Positions 29,573-38,413 of a stretch of 64,000 bases of DNA are shown here, piece by piece. Each line of letters begins with the position of its first letter. The stretch's first letter is position 1. A model generated the notes under the pieces. That model was given only the letters and a program-made list of their open reading frames with translations, was not told where the DNA came from and made no database searches. The position numbers were made by a program, and so were the translations under genes. This stretch comes from Verrucomicrobium spinosum DSM 4136 = JCM 18804 (GTDB lineage: Bacteria; Verrucomicrobiota; Verrucomicrobiia; Verrucomicrobiales; Verrucomicrobiaceae), in contig NZ_ABIZ01000001.1 in NCBI RefSeq assembly GCF_000172155.1, forward strand, positions 5,799,105 through 5,863,104, written 5' to 3'.

Positions 29573-30823
29573 TCATGACGCACCCGCGCCGCGTCGCTCC
29601 TTCCCTGTCTCCCCCAGCTCTCCCTCCCGGAGAGCCTCCCCATCCAAGGTCGGCAGCACCCTGGCTCCGTCTGCCGGAAAGGGAATCGGCGTGACACACA
29701 AGACCTCCCCCTCCTGGGGAGCCTTCGGCGAGTTCGCTGAAATCACGATGCCTTTTTCATCTGCGGCGAGGGGCTCCACCGTCATGCGGCGCAGGCGATT
29801 CTCCGGGGAGATGAGGATGATTTCATTTCCAGCCCGCACGGCCACCCGGGGGATGACATACACATCCGTCAGCACCTCGCCCCGGATCTCTGCTTCCACA
29901 AACTGGCCAATCTTCAGCGGCGGCACGCCGTCGGCTCGCCGGGCATACGGATCATCCACCTGGGCGATGGCGATGATCTGCCGGGTCTCTGCGTCCAGGG
30001 AGCCCTCCACCCGCATCAATCGACCCTGCCACATGACCGGTTTCCCATTCAATGACGCACGCAAGCGGACTGGCACACTTTCAGTGTCTGCCACCTCGGC
30101 GGCCCCACTGCCGCGATAGCGCTCCGGGAGTTTTAGGAAACGCATCTCCCGCTCCGGCAACGGCAGGCGGATCTCCACATAGTCCACGGCAAAGACTTTG
30201 GCCAACTGGGTGCCGGGAGTGACGAGCTGCCCCACATCCACACTCTGCTGCAAGACCTGCCCGGCATACGGTGCCCGCACCACGGTGCGGGCCAGATCAC
30301 GCTCTGCCTTCATCACCTGGGCCTTGGACGAAGCCACATCGGCCTCGGCACGGGCCAGTTGCGGCTGCCTCAGAACCAGTGGGCTGGGTTCTCCCGTGCG
30401 GCCCAGTGCCTTCCAGTTTTCCAGCGCCTGTTCTGCCTTCGCTTTCTCCTCTGCCAGCAAGGCTTCCATTTGAGCCAGCGAGCCTTTCGCCACCACCACG
30501 GCCGTTTCGTAATCCACCGGATCCAGCTTGAGCAGGACCTCGTCTTTTTCGAAGAAGGCCCCGGCGCGAAACGACGGGCTGACTTCCACAATCTTCGCAC
30601 TCACTTCTGGCAGCAGCGTGCTCTGGGTGCGGGGCATGACCGTCCCCTGGGATCGGACCTGCACAGGGAAAGTGGACTTCTTCAGAATTCGCCCCTGCAC
30701 CTTCACCAGGACTGGCTCAGCCACGCTCACCTTTGGCGCAGGGCGGGAGGTGTACAACCACCATCCTCCCCAGGCACAACCTCCAAGGATCAACAAAGGC
30801 GAAACGACACGCAGGAACTTCAT
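29573..30823 (-). CDS. RND-type periplasmic adaptor (membrane-fusion protein) subunit
   Basis: About 416 residues. An N-terminal anchor (FLRVVSPLLILGGCAWGGWW) is followed by a barrel-sandwich region (SQGTVMPRTQSTLLPEVSAKIVEVSPSFRAG), a coiled-coil hairpin (SLAQMEALLAEEKAKAEQ to AEADVASSKAQVMKAERDL) and the return strand RAPYAGQVLQQSVDVGQLV. This is a HlyD/AcrA-type adaptor linking an inner-membrane pump to an outer-membrane channel. No RND or ABC pump gene adjoins it: the upstream gene is an envelope biosynthetic fusion and downstream lies a repeat. ATG 30823 begins the membrane anchor; an upstream in-frame start is less likely. Confidence 0.88.
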   Translation of the reverse strand: MKFLRVVSPLLILGGCAWGGWWLYTSRPAPKVSVAEPVLVKVQGRILKKSTFPVQVRSQGTVMPRTQSTLLPEVSAKIVEVSPSFRAGAFFEKDEVLLKLDPVDYETAVVVAKGSLAQMEALLAEEKAKAEQALENWKALGRTGEPSPLVLRQPQLARAEADVASSKAQVMKAERDLARTVVRAPYAGQVLQQSVDVGQLVTPGTQLAKVFAVDYVEIRLPLPEREMRFLKLPERYRGSGAAEVADTESVPVRLRASLNGKPVMWQGRLMRVEGSLDAETRQIIAIAQVDDPYARRADGVPPLKIGQFVEAEIRGEVLTDVYVIPRVAVRAGNEIILISPENRLRRMTVEPLAADEKGIVISANSPKAPQEGEVLCVTPIPFPADGARVLPTLDGEALREGELGETGKERRGAGAS

Positions 30824-30990
30824 CTGGCTGGGCAATACAGTCGCAAAAGCTTGAGTTCCCAAGGTCTCACACCGCTAGTTCCCTTGCGAGTGAAAAGAAA
30901 GGAGCGGGACCGGTGGTCCCTCTGGCACGCCTCAGCGGTGGAGCACTGACCAGATCCTGCCAGTCACGGACGACATGGACAGTCAGCAAG

Positions 30991-32979
30991 CTATGCCAGG
31001 ACCAACCCTTTCCCCAGTTCCTCACCCACCAGTCGCGCCACCTGCTCCGCTGTGACGCCCGTCATGCAGTCATAGTGGCCAAAGGGGCACTCGCGCTTGA
31101 AGCAGGGGCTGCAGGGCACGTGATGGCGCACAATGCGGTGGCGGTCGCCCAGAGGTCCGGTGAGCACGGGCTCTGTGGAGCCAAAGATGCTGACGGTGGG
31201 CACGCCCAAGGCGGCAGCCAGGTGCATGGTGCCGGTGTCATTGGTCACTAGCAGCCGGCAGGCGCGAAGCTCCGCAATGAGCTCGGTCAGGGTGGTGGCT
31301 CCCACGCGATTGCGGTGGCGCACATTGCCCAACATCTGACTCAAGGTCTCCCCCATGGCCTTCTCCCCCGGAGCGCCAAAGAGCTGCCACTCCACCTCTG
31401 GCCACTGCACGGAGACAGCGGCGGCCACCCCGGCGAAGCGGTCCATGGGCCAGCGCTTGGCCTGGCCGTACTCGGCCCCCGCACAGATGCCCACCCTGAT
31501 GGTGCCCTCCCCCGCAGCGCCGGTGGGCGGCACCGTGGGTGAAAACAGGCCGGGGTCGTCCGTCTTGGCCCCGCAGAACTTGGCCAGACGCAGGTAGCGG
31601 TAGGCGTGATGCTCCGGCGGCTTGTAGGACACCGGTTCTGGACACACCTGATGCAGCATCCGGGACCGGAGAGAGCCGTGATACCCCACCAGGCGAGGGA
31701 TGCCGGCCTGCTTCAACTCCAGGGTGGAGCGGGTGGAGTTAGTGAAGAGTACCGCAACATCATAGTAGCCCGACTCACGGATGCGTCGGGCCACACTGCT
31801 GATGCCTTCTTTCTTGGCCTTGGTGACCACCGCATCCACCTCCGGCACCGCGCTCCAGAGTTCCTTTAGATTGGCCTGGCAGAAGATCGTCAGCCGCATG
31901 TCCGGCCGCCCCTGCTTGAGCGCCCGGATCGCAGGCATGGCCATACACGCATCCCCCAGCCAGTTGGGTGAACGGACCAGGAGGTTAAAGGGTTGCAGGC
32001 GGCTCCCATCATACCCCTTGGGCAGGACGATGCCGCGGCGGTACTTGGAGAGCAGGAAGTCCGGCTTGGGTGTCTTCCAGCGGTTGTGCACCCAGAACCA
32101 GTCAGCAGGAGCACGGCGCACCAGCACCTCCACGGCAATGTTGAGCATGGAGGTCAGCCCCTCCGCCGTGGCTTTCTTCTCCCCGCTGCTCACGGGCGGG
32201 TAGATGACGAGTTTCCAGCGCGCCAGGCCGTCGTTGTACACCGCCATCGGCAGCAGAGGCGCATCACAACGCAGGGCCATCAGGGCAGCCAGGCTGGAGG
32301 TGGAGGCCAGCCGGTCAAAGAACGGGCACCAGATGCCCTTGTCCCCCGCGTGCTGGTCCACGAGCACACCAATCGCGCTGCTCCCCTCACGGAGATGCTT
32401 GATGGGAGCCCCGAAACCGTCGTTCCGGCTGAAGAGCACGTAACCCAGCTTCTCCCGGCGGCGGCGCAAATGCGACTCCAGATACGGATTGCTCAGGGGC
32501 TGGTAGATGGTTGCTGGCTTCCGCCCGTAGCAGAACAGGGAGGGAATATTCGTGAGCAGCTCCCAGCACCCGAGGTGGCAGATGGCGTAGAGCAGCGGCT
32601 TGCCGGATGCCGCCACGGCTTGGGCATGCTCCGTGCCCTCGATCGTGACCCGTTTCACGATCTCCGCCTCGGACATCACCTGGAACTTCAGGCTGCACAG
32701 GAAGTTCGCCCCCAGGCTCCGGAAGTGCTTCCGCGCCGCCGCCTTCCGCCAGTCGAGGTCCTTTTCCCGGCCAAACGCGATTTCCAGGTTCCTCAGCGCC
32801 AGCCGACGAGGGCCGCCGAAAAAGGCATGTGCCAGCCCGCCCAGGAACTGCCCGAGCCGGGCGCAGAAGGTCAGCGGCAGCACACTCAACACAGCCTCCA
32901 CCCCGCGTACCAACAGGTACATCAGGTACTGCCCCATACGGGTGATCACTTGGTCGCCAGAAGGCTTTTTGCTCGCCAT
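30991..32979 (-). CDS. LpxL-like acyltransferase fused to GT9 heptosyltransferase-like domain
   Basis: About 662 residues. Residues 1-320 form a lipid A late acyltransferase-like domain (LABLAT superfamily) with the H-x4-E catalytic motif CHLGCWE (H135, E140), preceded by a membrane-associated N-terminus. Residues about 335-660 form an ADP-heptose/GT9 glycosyltransferase domain: LLVRSPNWLGDACMAMPAI, the nucleotide-binding region VGICAGAEYGQAKRWP and NDTGTMHLAAALGVPTVSIF. Both activities normally occur in separate proteins of LPS synthesis, so this fusion would couple lipid A acylation with core sugar addition at the inner membrane. ATG 32979 precedes the acyltransferase domain. Confidence 0.88.
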   Translation of the reverse strand: MASKKPSGDQVITRMGQYLMYLLVRGVEAVLSVLPLTFCARLGQFLGGLAHAFFGGPRRLALRNLEIAFGREKDLDWRKAAARKHFRSLGANFLCSLKFQVMSEAEIVKRVTIEGTEHAQAVAASGKPLLYAICHLGCWELLTNIPSLFCYGRKPATIYQPLSNPYLESHLRRRREKLGYVLFSRNDGFGAPIKHLREGSSAIGVLVDQHAGDKGIWCPFFDRLASTSSLAALMALRCDAPLLPMAVYNDGLARWKLVIYPPVSSGEKKATAEGLTSMLNIAVEVLVRRAPADWFWVHNRWKTPKPDFLLSKYRRGIVLPKGYDGSRLQPFNLLVRSPNWLGDACMAMPAIRALKQGRPDMRLTIFCQANLKELWSAVPEVDAVVTKAKKEGISSVARRIRESGYYDVAVLFTNSTRSTLELKQAGIPRLVGYHGSLRSRMLHQVCPEPVSYKPPEHHAYRYLRLAKFCGAKTDDPGLFSPTVPPTGAAGEGTIRVGICAGAEYGQAKRWPMDRFAGVAAAVSVQWPEVEWQLFGAPGEKAMGETLSQMLGNVRHRNRVGATTLTELIAELRACRLLVTNDTGTMHLAAALGVPTVSIFGSTEPVLTGPLGDRHRIVRHHVPCSPCFKRECPFGHYDCMTGVTAEQVARLVGEELGKGLVLA

Positions 32980-33037
32980 TGCCTGTCTATCCCGCAAGAG
33001 GGGCGGGAGTGCAAAGTTGAAAATCCATTCTTCCGCC

Positions 33038-33799
33038 TCACTTCCCCACCACAAGGTGGACACCCAGGGCGATCAGCCCTGCGAGGAAACAAATACGGAA
33101 CTTCGCCGGCGACAGACGGGACCGGAGGAAAGTGCCCGCATACATGCCGATGAGGGCGGGCACGAGCATGAGCGCAGAGCTGCCGAGCACCGCCGTAGGG
33201 TAGCTCCCGTTCATCACCAGCCCCAGCGCCAGCACCACGGTGGATACGGTGAAGGAGATGCCCATGCCCTGGATCAGCTCGTCCTTCTTCAACCCCAGCG
33301 CCTGAAGATACGGCACGGCCGGGATGACAAACACGCCGGTCGCGGCGGTGACGAATCCCGTGCTACCCCCAATCAGCGGTCCCAGCCAGCGCTCCCATTC
33401 AGAACGCACCGTCATGCGAGCGCCCGTGAGCGCCCAGCCCGCGTAGCCGATGAGCGCCGTGCCCAGCCCCACCATCGCCCACTTCCCCGCCGGAGCCCCT
33501 AGAATCCACGCCCCGAGCAAACTGCCCGCCACAATCCCGATCTGCATGCCGCCCAGCCGCTTCAACATCGGCCCCAGCGTCCCCCACGGCCAGATCTGCC
33601 AGACATTCGTCACAAACGAAGGCACCACCAGCAGCGCTGCCGCCTCCGCCGGACTCATCACCAGCGCCAGCAAGGCCACCGCCACCGTGGGCAACCCCAG
33701 CCCGATCACGCCCTTCACCACCCCCGCCAGCACAAATACCGCCCCAGTGAGGAGCAACACGTTAAGTGATGCGGCATTCGAGAGTTCCAGCCAGGCCAT
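33038..33799 (-). CDS. TauE/SafE family anion exporter
   Basis: 253 residues with about eight hydrophobic helices. The family repeats are visible as VFVLAGVVKGVIGLGLPTV and GPLIGGSTGFVTAATGVFVIPAVPYLQALGL, typical of TauE/SafE sulfite or organosulfonate export. Substrate is unknown. It ends about 60 bases before the acyltransferase fusion starts, on the same strand, so read-through is possible. The ATG at 33799 is preferred over one 12 bases upstream. Confidence 0.88.
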   Translation of the reverse strand: MAWLELSNAASLNVLLLTGAVFVLAGVVKGVIGLGLPTVAVALLALVMSPAEAAALLVVPSFVTNVWQIWPWGTLGPMLKRLGGMQIGIVAGSLLGAWILGAPAGKWAMVGLGTALIGYAGWALTGARMTVRSEWERWLGPLIGGSTGFVTAATGVFVIPAVPYLQALGLKKDELIQGMGISFTVSTVVLALGLVMNGSYPTAVLGSSALMLVPALIGMYAGTFLRSRLSPAKFRICFLAGLIALGVHLVVGK

Positions 33800-33877
33800 G
33801 GTTCGAGTCAAAAACTGAACTACGTCTCAGCGAGGCTTCTGGAAAGGATTCTCACACGAAGGCACAAAGGCACGAAA

Positions 33878-33909
33878 AGGAGGCGGGGGTTCCAGCCCCG
33901 CTCAGTCGA
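33878..33909. repeat. Dispersed GC-rich repeat copy
   Basis: AGGAGGCGGGGGTTCCAGCC followed by CCGCTCAGTCGA matches the repeat half at 19170-19203 except for one base. It lies in a 230-base gap containing further short repeats (GTCTTG units near 33982-34015). Confidence 0.6.
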
Positions 33910-34031
33910 GCGTCTCCTAACTTCGCAGGCTGAAGCCTGTACTCCGTACAACTTCAGCCTCCAAAACCCGCACCGGACCTCATGTCTTGAGTCTTGTGTC
34001 TTGCAGTCTTGTGTCTCCCGCGCAGCGGGCC

Positions 34032-35495
34032 CTACCGCTTCTTCAACTGCGGGAACAGCACCACATCACGGATGCTCTCCGCACCCGTCAACATCATGAC
34101 CAGGCGGTCAATGCCGATGCCGATGCCGCCAGCGGAGGGCATGCCGTATTCGAGAGCGAGGAGGAACTCCTCATCCACCTTCTGAGTTTCCTCGCCCGCC
34201 TGGTGTTCCAGGCGCTCGCGCTGCACGATGGGGTCGTTGAGCTCGCTGTAGCCGGGGGAGATTTCCTGGCCGTTGATGACCAGTTCGTACACGTCCACCA
34301 CGCTGCCATCGGCCTTGTTCTGCTTGGCCAGGGGCACCAGTTCCGCAGGCACATGCGTGACGAAGAGCGGGTCGAAGCTCTTCTCCTCGATCAGCTTTTC
34401 AAACACCTGCTGGCTCACTTCGTAGTCCACCATGCCGCCGCTCACCTCGACGCCCAGCTCGGCGCACTTCGCCTTCTTGTCGTCCAGTGACAGCTCGAAC
34501 CAGCCCTCTCCGGCCACGCCCTTGATCAGCTCCTTGTAGGGAGCACGACGCCAGGGGCGCTGGAGGTTGATGGTGCGGGTCACGTTGCCTTCGTCATCCT
34601 TGTGCTCGATGAGGAGGCCACCGCAAAACTTCTCCGCCAGGTGGCAGACCATGCTCTCCACGAGGTCCGCCATCTGCTCGAAGTCGGAGAAGGCCCAGTA
34701 GGCCTCCAGCATGGTGAACTCGGGGTTGTGACGACGGCTCAGGCCCTCGTTGCGGAAGTTGCGGTTGAGTTCGAAGATCTTCGTGAACCCACCCACCAGG
34801 AGACGCTTGAGGAAGAGCTCCGGCGCGATGCGGAGATACATCGCCATGTTCAGCGCCTTGAAGAAGGTCTCGAACGGCGTGGCGGCGGCCCCACCGGGAA
34901 CGTCCTGCATCATCGGCGTCTCCACTTCCAGGAATCCGCGATCCTGCAGGAAGCGGCGGATCTCCGCCACCATGAGGCTGCGCTGCACGAAGGTGTCGCG
35001 GCTGCGCTCGTTGCTGATGAGGTCCAGATAACGCTGGCGATACTTGATCTCGCGGTCCGTCACGCCGTGCCACTTGTCGGGCAGCGGACGCAGGGCCTTG
35101 CTCATCACCTGGAGGGTCTCGGTGTGCACAGAGGGCTCACCCGTCTTCGTCACGAAGGTCTTGCCGGAAACGCCCAGCCAGTCGCCGATGTCCACGAGCT
35201 CAGTCAGAAGTTCAAACGCCTCGTCGCCGATCTCCTTCTTGTTCACGTAGCACTGGATGCGGCCCGTGATGTCGGACAGGTCAAAGAACACCGCCTTGCC
35301 CATGGTCCGGCGGGCCGTCACACGCCCGGCCACCTTCACCTCCAGATCCGGCTGGAAATCTCGGCGCAGCGCGCCTGGCTGATGAGTCGTGTCAAAGCGT
35401 CCGCCGAACGGGTCAATGCCGCGCGCGACCATGGTGTTCAGCTTGTCGCGGCGGATTTGCAGCAGTTCGGATTCGGAATGTTCTTGTCCTTGCAT
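34032..35495 (-). CDS. lysS: Lysyl-tRNA synthetase, class II
   Basis: 487 residues. The OB-fold anticodon domain is followed by the class II core: FKALNMAMYLRIAPELFLKR, motif 2 FELNRNFRNEGLSRRHNPEF and motif 3 GIGIGIDRLVMMLTGAESIR. It charges tRNA-Lys. The ATG at 35495 (MQGQEHSESELLQIRRDKL) is chosen; an in-frame TTG lies 15 bases upstream. The neighbouring metallophosphoesterase gene is divergent with almost no gap, so the promoters overlap. Confidence 0.97.
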   Translation of the reverse strand: MQGQEHSESELLQIRRDKLNTMVARGIDPFGGRFDTTHQPGALRRDFQPDLEVKVAGRVTARRTMGKAVFFDLSDITGRIQCYVNKKEIGDEAFELLTELVDIGDWLGVSGKTFVTKTGEPSVHTETLQVMSKALRPLPDKWHGVTDREIKYRQRYLDLISNERSRDTFVQRSLMVAEIRRFLQDRGFLEVETPMMQDVPGGAAATPFETFFKALNMAMYLRIAPELFLKRLLVGGFTKIFELNRNFRNEGLSRRHNPEFTMLEAYWAFSDFEQMADLVESMVCHLAEKFCGGLLIEHKDDEGNVTRTINLQRPWRRAPYKELIKGVAGEGWFELSLDDKKAKCAELGVEVSGGMVDYEVSQQVFEKLIEEKSFDPLFVTHVPAELVPLAKQNKADGSVVDVYELVINGQEISPGYSELNDPIVQRERLEHQAGEETQKVDEEFLLALEYGMPSAGGIGIGIDRLVMMLTGAESIRDVVLFPQLKKR

Positions 35496-35520
35496 GGGAA
35501 GTGTCGTCAATTATGCGGCA

Positions 35521-36264
35521 GTGAGCGGAAACGCACCTCTAGCCGAGACTCTGGTATTTGCTACTGCAAAGGTGTGCTCACACCAAGACGTGTGGCTGGA
35601 CAGTCGCGGGGCGCTGTGGCATCCCGGTAGTCGCTGGCTGGCCGAGGCGGACCTCCACTATGGCTATCAGCTGACCATGCGCCGGGCGGGTGGCCTCTTT
35701 CCCCAGTGGGGCATGGGCGACATCCGCACCCGGTTGCAGGCTCTGATCCGCCACTATCAGCCAGAGAAACTCATCTTGGCCGGCGACATCATGGACAGCA
35801 GCGGCTCTGCGGAAGAGACCCTCACCCTGCTCGCCGCCCTCCAGCCTCAGGTGCCCCACTTGATCTGCCTGGAGGGCAATCACGAGCGTCCCGCCCTGCT
35901 CAAACGCTGGACATTCCATCGCTGGCATCGCGAAGACGGCGACTACCTCTTCCACCACGGCCACAACCCGCAAGAGGTCCTCGACTGCCCCAAAGCCACC
36001 GCCGACGCCGCCCTTCAAATCACCGGCCACTGGCACCCCGCCGTGACCCTCAATGACGGTGCCGGCACCTCCATGAAGCTGCCCGCCCTCATCCAGCAAA
36101 AATCCCCCAAGCGCCGCTCCCAGAGCTCCAACACGCCGCTCGATCACTGGATCCTCCCCGCCTTCTCCCCCTGGGCCCGTGGCGGCCGCCTGCCTGCTCC
36201 CGGGGAAAAAGTGCGCCAGGAAATCTGGGCCTGCCATCAGCGGCGGGTTTTTGCCGTGGGGTGA
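35521..36264 (+). CDS. Calcineurin-like metallophosphoesterase (PdeM-like)
   Basis: About 247 residues. Metal-binding motifs are all present: EADLHYGYQ (D-x-H), LAGDIMDS (GD), LEGNHERP (GNH) and ITGHWHP (GHxH). The spacing and size resemble the ligase-associated endonuclease PdeM group, but no DNA ligase or helicase partner is nearby. The start is uncertain: GTG 35521 leaves a 25-base divergent gap to lysS, while an ATG at 35494 would overlap it. A repeat element follows the stop. Confidence 0.8.
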   Translation: MSGNAPLAETLVFATAKVCSHQDVWLDSRGALWHPGSRWLAEADLHYGYQLTMRRAGGLFPQWGMGDIRTRLQALIRHYQPEKLILAGDIMDSSGSAEETLTLLAALQPQVPHLICLEGNHERPALLKRWTFHRWHREDGDYLFHHGHNPQEVLDCPKATADAALQITGHWHPAVTLNDGAGTSMKLPALIQQKSPKRRSQSSNTPLDHWILPAFSPWARGGRLPAPGEKVRQEIWACHQRRVFAVG

Positions 36265-36279
36265 GGCGGAAATGCGGTT

Positions 36280-36454
36280 TTAACCACAGAGGCACAGAGG
36301 AATGACTTTTTTAGACAGAATTAACGGAATTAACAAAATTGGATTCAGTGGTCAGTTCCACCATCCAGAAGCTGAACCCTAATTCCGTAAATTCTGTTAA
36401 TTCTGTCTAAACCTCAGTTTCAGTGCTCTGTGTTCTCTGCGTCTCTATGGTTAA
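36280..36454. repeat. Long composite palindromic repeat element
   Basis: The outer arms TTAACCACAGAGGCACAGAG and TCTCTGCGTCTCTATGGTTA are imperfect complements. The inner arms 36310-36331 (TTTAGACAGAATTAACGGAA..) and 36390-36411 are complementary with one mismatch. A related single arm lies at 7546-7580. The element sits between convergent genes. Confidence 0.75.
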
Positions 36455-36469
36455 ACCTAAAACTCCCTC

Positions 36470-37603
36470 TCAGCTAATGACGACCGGTTTATCCTCGTTG
36501 TCCTGATCCTTCTTCGGCGCGGGCTTCGCACGGCGGCGCGGCACGGCTTCCTCCTGCAGGATACGGTCTTCCACCAAGGGCTTGGCACCGGTCTCGGGAG
36601 TAGGATCTTTCTCGGTGAAGGGTGACTGCTTCTTGTACGTCTTCAGACGCTCGCTGAGCTCCTGCTCCAGCTTGGCCTTCTCCTCAGGCTTGATTTCACC
36701 GTCCTTGTCGCCATCCAGCATCACGATGGCCTTCATCTGGGTCTGCACGGCTTCGCCGAATTTGCCACTGCGCGCCAGGGCGGCCGCCAGGGTGTCGATC
36801 ATCTCATACTGCTTGCCACTGAGTTTTTCCACGGCATTCCGCGCAAATTCCACAGCGCTGTCGCCATCATGAAAGCTGTCGTCCGGGCACACCGCCAGGA
36901 ACCACGCCAGGTCATTGCGGGCCCAAGGATCATCCGAGCGCGCGGCCCGGCGGTACCAGGCCTCCGCACGGCGATAGTCCAGCGGCACGCCCGTGCCGGT
37001 GTAGTAGAGGTAGGCCAGATGCGTCATGGCCCGGATCAGGCCGTTCTGCGCGGCCTTCAGGTACCACTCCGCGGCTTCGCGGGTGTTCTTGTCGATCCCC
37101 AGCCCGCGCTCCAGCTTGAAGGCGTACATCGCCTGGGAGGGGGCAAAGTCCTGATCCGCCGCCCGCTTCAGCCACTTGTTGGCCTCAGCCTGATTCTTCT
37201 CCACGCCCTTGCCCAGCTCGTAGCACTGGGAGAGATTCTGCTGTGCCAGGGCCAAGCCGTACTTGGCGGCTTTTTCATACCACTCGAAGGCCTTCTTCTC
37301 ATCCTTCGGGAAGCCCACGCCCTCTTCGTTCATGGTCCCCAGGGCATTCATCGCCTCCAGCTTCTCCTTCTCCGCCGCACGGGTCAGCCATTCGGCAGCT
37401 TTTTTCTCATCCTTTGGCATGCCTTCTCCTCCGAGATAGCGGATGCCCAGCTCAAACTGGGCGTCGGCATTGCCTCGCTCCGCCAGCTGCTGCAGCGCGG
37501 CCGGATCAAAGTCGTCCCCCACACCTCCACTTTGTGCATGCAAAGGCAGAACACCCACCAGCAGAGCGGCCGCGCCCAGAAGCGCGAAGCGAAGGATTTT
37601 CAT
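36470..37603 (-). CDS. Exported Sel1-repeat protein with EF-hand-like loop
   Basis: About 377 residues. A signal peptide (MKILRFALLGAAALLVGVLP) leads to five or six Sel1 repeats (A-x-x-G-x-x-x-A-Q-x-x-L-G-x-x-Y-x-x-G: ADAQFELGIRYLGGEGMPKD, LAQQNLSQCYELGKGVEKN, RAMTHLAYLYYTGTGVPLDY), a protein-protein interaction solenoid. A canonical EF-hand loop, DGDKDGEIKPEE, lies near residue 315, followed by a charged tail with basic PRRRAKPAPKK. The export signal and repeats suggest a periplasmic scaffold; the calcium loop is unusual for Sel1 proteins. Confidence 0.85.
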   Translation of the reverse strand: MKILRFALLGAAALLVGVLPLHAQSGGVGDDFDPAALQQLAERGNADAQFELGIRYLGGEGMPKDEKKAAEWLTRAAEKEKLEAMNALGTMNEEGVGFPKDEKKAFEWYEKAAKYGLALAQQNLSQCYELGKGVEKNQAEANKWLKRAADQDFAPSQAMYAFKLERGLGIDKNTREAAEWYLKAAQNGLIRAMTHLAYLYYTGTGVPLDYRRAEAWYRRAARSDDPWARNDLAWFLAVCPDDSFHDGDSAVEFARNAVEKLSGKQYEMIDTLAAALARSGKFGEAVQTQMKAIVMLDGDKDGEIKPEEKAKLEQELSERLKTYKKQSPFTEKDPTPETGAKPLVEDRILQEEAVPRRRAKPAPKKDQDNEDKPVVIS

Positions 37604-37674
37604 GGGATTAAACATATCGGGTAAGAATACGAACGACAACCTCAGACATCTTCCCAGCAGCAACCGTTCCGATC

Positions 37675-38088
37675 ATGTTGCGCTACTTTTCCCGTCTCAA
37701 TCGCGCCCGGAAGGTCCTTTGGAGCTACCTCCTATGGTGGATCCACACCATCGCCCACCATTTTGAGCCCCGGCCGCGCCTCTGGCTCACCTCTCTGGGG
37801 CTCAGCGGCATCATCGGCCTGGCCCTTCTGCTCAGCACCCGCACCTCCACCGCCGGCACCACCCGGCTGGACCGCTGGCAGATCTTCCGCCTCTTCCTCA
37901 TGCCGTTTTGCGTCTCCAGCTTCGCCGCCCTGGTGAAGGACCAGGGCTTCCTCCTCATCTTCCCACCCACCTGGCAGGAAAACTTCAGCGCCCTCACCCT
38001 CATCGCCGCCTTCTGGGGAATGACGGCGCTGTTGGAGCGCGTGTATGCGTTGAAGATGCCCTCGCCTCAGCTTGAACGACAAAGTTGA
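37675..38088 (+). CDS. Hypothetical membrane protein
   Basis: 137 residues, no family recognised. Predicted helices at about residues 37-53 (LWLTSLGLSGIIGLALLL), 70-87 (IFRLFLMPFCVSSFAALV) and 105-122 (FSALTLIAAFWGMTALL). A basic, tryptophan-rich N-terminus precedes them. It is divergent from the Sel1 gene with a 70-base gap, so its expression may be linked. The tandem repeat begins about 80 bases after the stop. Confidence 0.55.
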   Translation: MLRYFSRLNRARKVLWSYLLWWIHTIAHHFEPRPRLWLTSLGLSGIIGLALLLSTRTSTAGTTRLDRWQIFRLFLMPFCVSSFAALVKDQGFLLIFPPTWQENFSALTLIAAFWGMTALLERVYALKMPSPQLERQS

Positions 38089-38170
38089 AGCGGACCCGTT
38101 GCGGGGAAACTTCAAAAGCCAAACTTCTAACTTCAAACTTCAGAGGTTCCCCGGGCCTCGTTGGTGCCCA

Positions 38171-38335
38171 CCCCTCCACCCCTCCACCACTCCACCACTC
38201 CACCACTCCACCACTCCACCACTCCACCACTCCACCACTCCACCACTCCACTACTCCACTACTCCACTACTCCACTACTCCACTACTCCACTACTCCACT
38301 ACTCCACTACTCCACTACTCCACTACTCCACTACT
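38171..38335. repeat. 8-bp tandem repeat, about 20 units
   Basis: Units of CCACCACT run to about 38250, then switch to CCACTACT up to 38335, nearly uninterrupted. The complementary strand is rich in regularly spaced GG pairs. The tract ends 80 bases before the LysR gene start. Because the unit is 8 bases, it opens long spurious reading frames. Confidence 0.95.
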
Positions 38336-38413
38336 TCCGCGCCCCGCATTCCAAATTCCAAAATCAGACATTCCCCCCTCGCACAAATGCCGACTCGTTC
38401 TTAAACTCCCCGC

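Noticed and set aside
35389-35520. Longer start of the metallophosphoesterase
   Set aside because: It would overlap lysS in antisense and adds cysteine/serine-rich sequence without conservation.
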